DNA of 7,598 nucleotides from contig JASGCH010000058.1 in NCBI GenBank assembly GCA_030054245.1, positions 1 through 7,598 of the forward strand. The letters run 5' to 3'. The stretch comes from Gammaproteobacteria bacterium. GTDB lineage: Bacteria; Pseudomonadota; Gammaproteobacteria; Burkholderiales; Burkholderiaceae_C. The notes beneath the pieces were generated by a model, which made no database searches, had not been told where the DNA came from, and saw only the letters and a program-made list of their open reading frames with translations. Positions 6,975 through 7,598 of this stretch are shown here, one piece after another. Made by a program: the position numbers and the translations under genes. Each line of letters starts with the position of its first letter. Position 1 is the first letter of the stretch.

Positions 6975-7225
6975 AAGACTGCTGCACCATCGGCTGGTGC
7001 CGCTCGACGAGCTACCAAAGTACAAGGCTTCTGCGGTTGCCCCCAGCTTCATGGACGAAGATGATCATTCGCTGGTTTCGCATATTGCGTATATGCGAAA
7101 CCAGCGAGCGGAAGCACAATGGATGGCGCAACGAACTACGGAACATACATAACGCAGTAATTTGGCAGTGTAACCAGCGGTGTAACCGTCGTGTGCAAAA
7201 TGTGCAAAAGTCTTGCAACAGTCTT
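6975..7225 (+). repeat. MITE-like dispersed repeat, copy C (nearly complete)
   Basis: This is the most complete copy, 251 bp. The left end is AAGACTGCTGCACCATCGG (6975-6993); the right end is TTGCAACAGTCTT (7213-7225). The two ends are inverted with respect to each other, and the left end agrees at 17 of 19 positions with the inverted right end of copy A. The centre holds the hairpin 7069-7107, followed by the exact 28-bp block shared with copy A (7146-7173). Near the right end, a 9-bp tandem duplication TGTGCAAAA (7192-7200, 7201-7209) and a doubled AGTCTT (7209-7214, 7220-7225) have lengthened it. No target-site duplication is obvious. It contains no credible reading frame. It lies between the aat start and the RTX scrap. 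Confidence 0.78.
7069..7107. repeat. Perfect 16-bp-stem hairpin inside copy C
   Basis: Arm 7069-7084 (TCGCTGGTTTCGCATA) pairs perfectly with 7092-7107 around the 7-nt loop TTGCGTA. It occupies the same place as hairpin 77-117 but has six different base pairs in the aligned stem, every one still paired. No T-run follows, so a terminator role is unlikely. Confidence 0.9.
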
Positions 7226-7227
7226 AT

Positions 7228-7515
7228 TTAGGCAAAAATAATAGAAGTTTGGTAGTCTGCGGGTAAGTTCATCGTATCGGGTATGGGTAACGGGAGCAAT
7301 GCACTGGCCGAGGCAGGGACTTGGCTTTCCAGCAGGCTTTTGCCATTGGCCAGATCAAAACTGTCCACACGGTAAACCGAACCATTATACCAATTACGAA
7401 CGGTCAACTGGTCATTGGTTTCGCTCAAAATCAATTGCAAGTCATTGCCAGTGCGCTGGAACCGAATTTGTCCTTCAGACACACCTATACCGATGACCAC
7501 ACGATCATTATCCAT
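7228..7515 (-). pseudogene. C-terminal fragment of an RTX/haemolysin-type calcium-binding-related protein
   Basis: From the ATG at 7515 this encodes 95 residues. The segment VVIGIGVSEGQIRF, then RTGNDLQLIL, then DQLTVRNWYNG and RVDSFDLANG is characteristic of the haemolysin-type calcium-binding-related domain (PF06594 style: GI...DI.F.R.GNDL.L.L...D.LT..NW, then a F.(D/N)G ending) that follows GGxGxD repeats in secreted RTX proteins. No GGxGxD nonapeptide remains and no start region of an RTX gene is present. The upstream side is cut exactly where a repeat terminus begins (7518/7519), and the frame meets a TGA inside that repeat. The stop TAA is 2 bp from the end of copy C. A short expressed ORF cannot be excluded, but a relic of a larger secreted protein is the best reading. 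Confidence 0.7.
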
Positions 7516-7518
7516 ACC

Positions 7519-7598
7519 AAGACTGTTGCACAACCGGTTACACTGTCAAATTACTGCGTTATGCGGTACTCACCAGCTCATTTACATCCCAGTAAATT
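7519..7598 (-). repeat. MITE-like repeat, copy D, inverted and cut off by window end
   Basis: AAGACTGTTGCAC (7519-7531) is the terminal repeat, and the following bases, read on the minus strand, give CATAACGCAGTAATTT and CAGTGTAACC, as in the right halves of copies A and C. Orientation is opposite to copies A to C. Further in, GGTGAGTACCGCATAACGCAG (minus) resembles the decayed copy at 307-327, so copies D and 303-375 may form a subfamily. The rest lies beyond the window. Confidence 0.65.

Noticed and set aside
7012..7231. Short open frames on both strands across copy C
   Set aside because: They span the hairpin and the repeat ends, share no homology I recognise, and lack start signals.

Overview
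The window looks like a piece of a proteobacterial chromosome of moderate to low GC, most likely beta- or gammaproteobacterial. This rests on the style of the Aat and RadA proteins and of the branched-chain-type ABC ATPases, and is a weak inference; no rRNA or tRNA is present to settle it. Five intact protein genes occupy about positions 486-6952. They are flanked on both sides by non-coding DNA made of one family of dispersed, palindrome-containing repeats.

Layout. Positions 1-485 hold a stack of copies of the repeat in different states of decay. Positions 486-3485 hold two same-strand genes 9 bp apart: a LivG-type ABC ATPase, and a LivF-type ABC ATPase fused through a linker of about 100 residues to a complete Tm-1-like/UPF0261 domain. 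A 141-bp hairpin-rich gap leads to a Rieske non-haem iron oxygenase alpha subunit (3627-4706). radA follows from a TTG start (4789-6159), and aat runs convergently on the minus strand (6952-6167). Positions 6975-7225 hold a nearly complete repeat copy ending only 22 bp upstream of the aat start. Positions 7228-7515 (minus) encode the C-terminal scrap of an RTX/haemolysin-type protein. A third, oppositely oriented repeat copy starts at 7519 and runs off the window.

How the parts relate. The two ABC ATPases would form the nucleotide-binding pair of a branched-chain-type (HAAT) importer, but no permease or binding-protein gene is visible. The Tm-1-like fusion suggests a specialised role, and the Rieske oxygenase may act on an imported or related compound; this is inference from position only. 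radA (recombination/repair) and aat (N-end rule) are housekeeping genes unrelated to that module.

The most unusual signal is the repeat family. It is MITE-like, about 250 bp, with roughly 19-bp terminal inverted repeats beginning AAGACTG. A central perfect hairpin has stem sequences that differ between copies yet stay fully paired, and a 7-nt loop that appears in both orientations. Two inverted copies bracket the RTX scrap. No defence system, CRISPR array, RNA gene or transposase gene was found.
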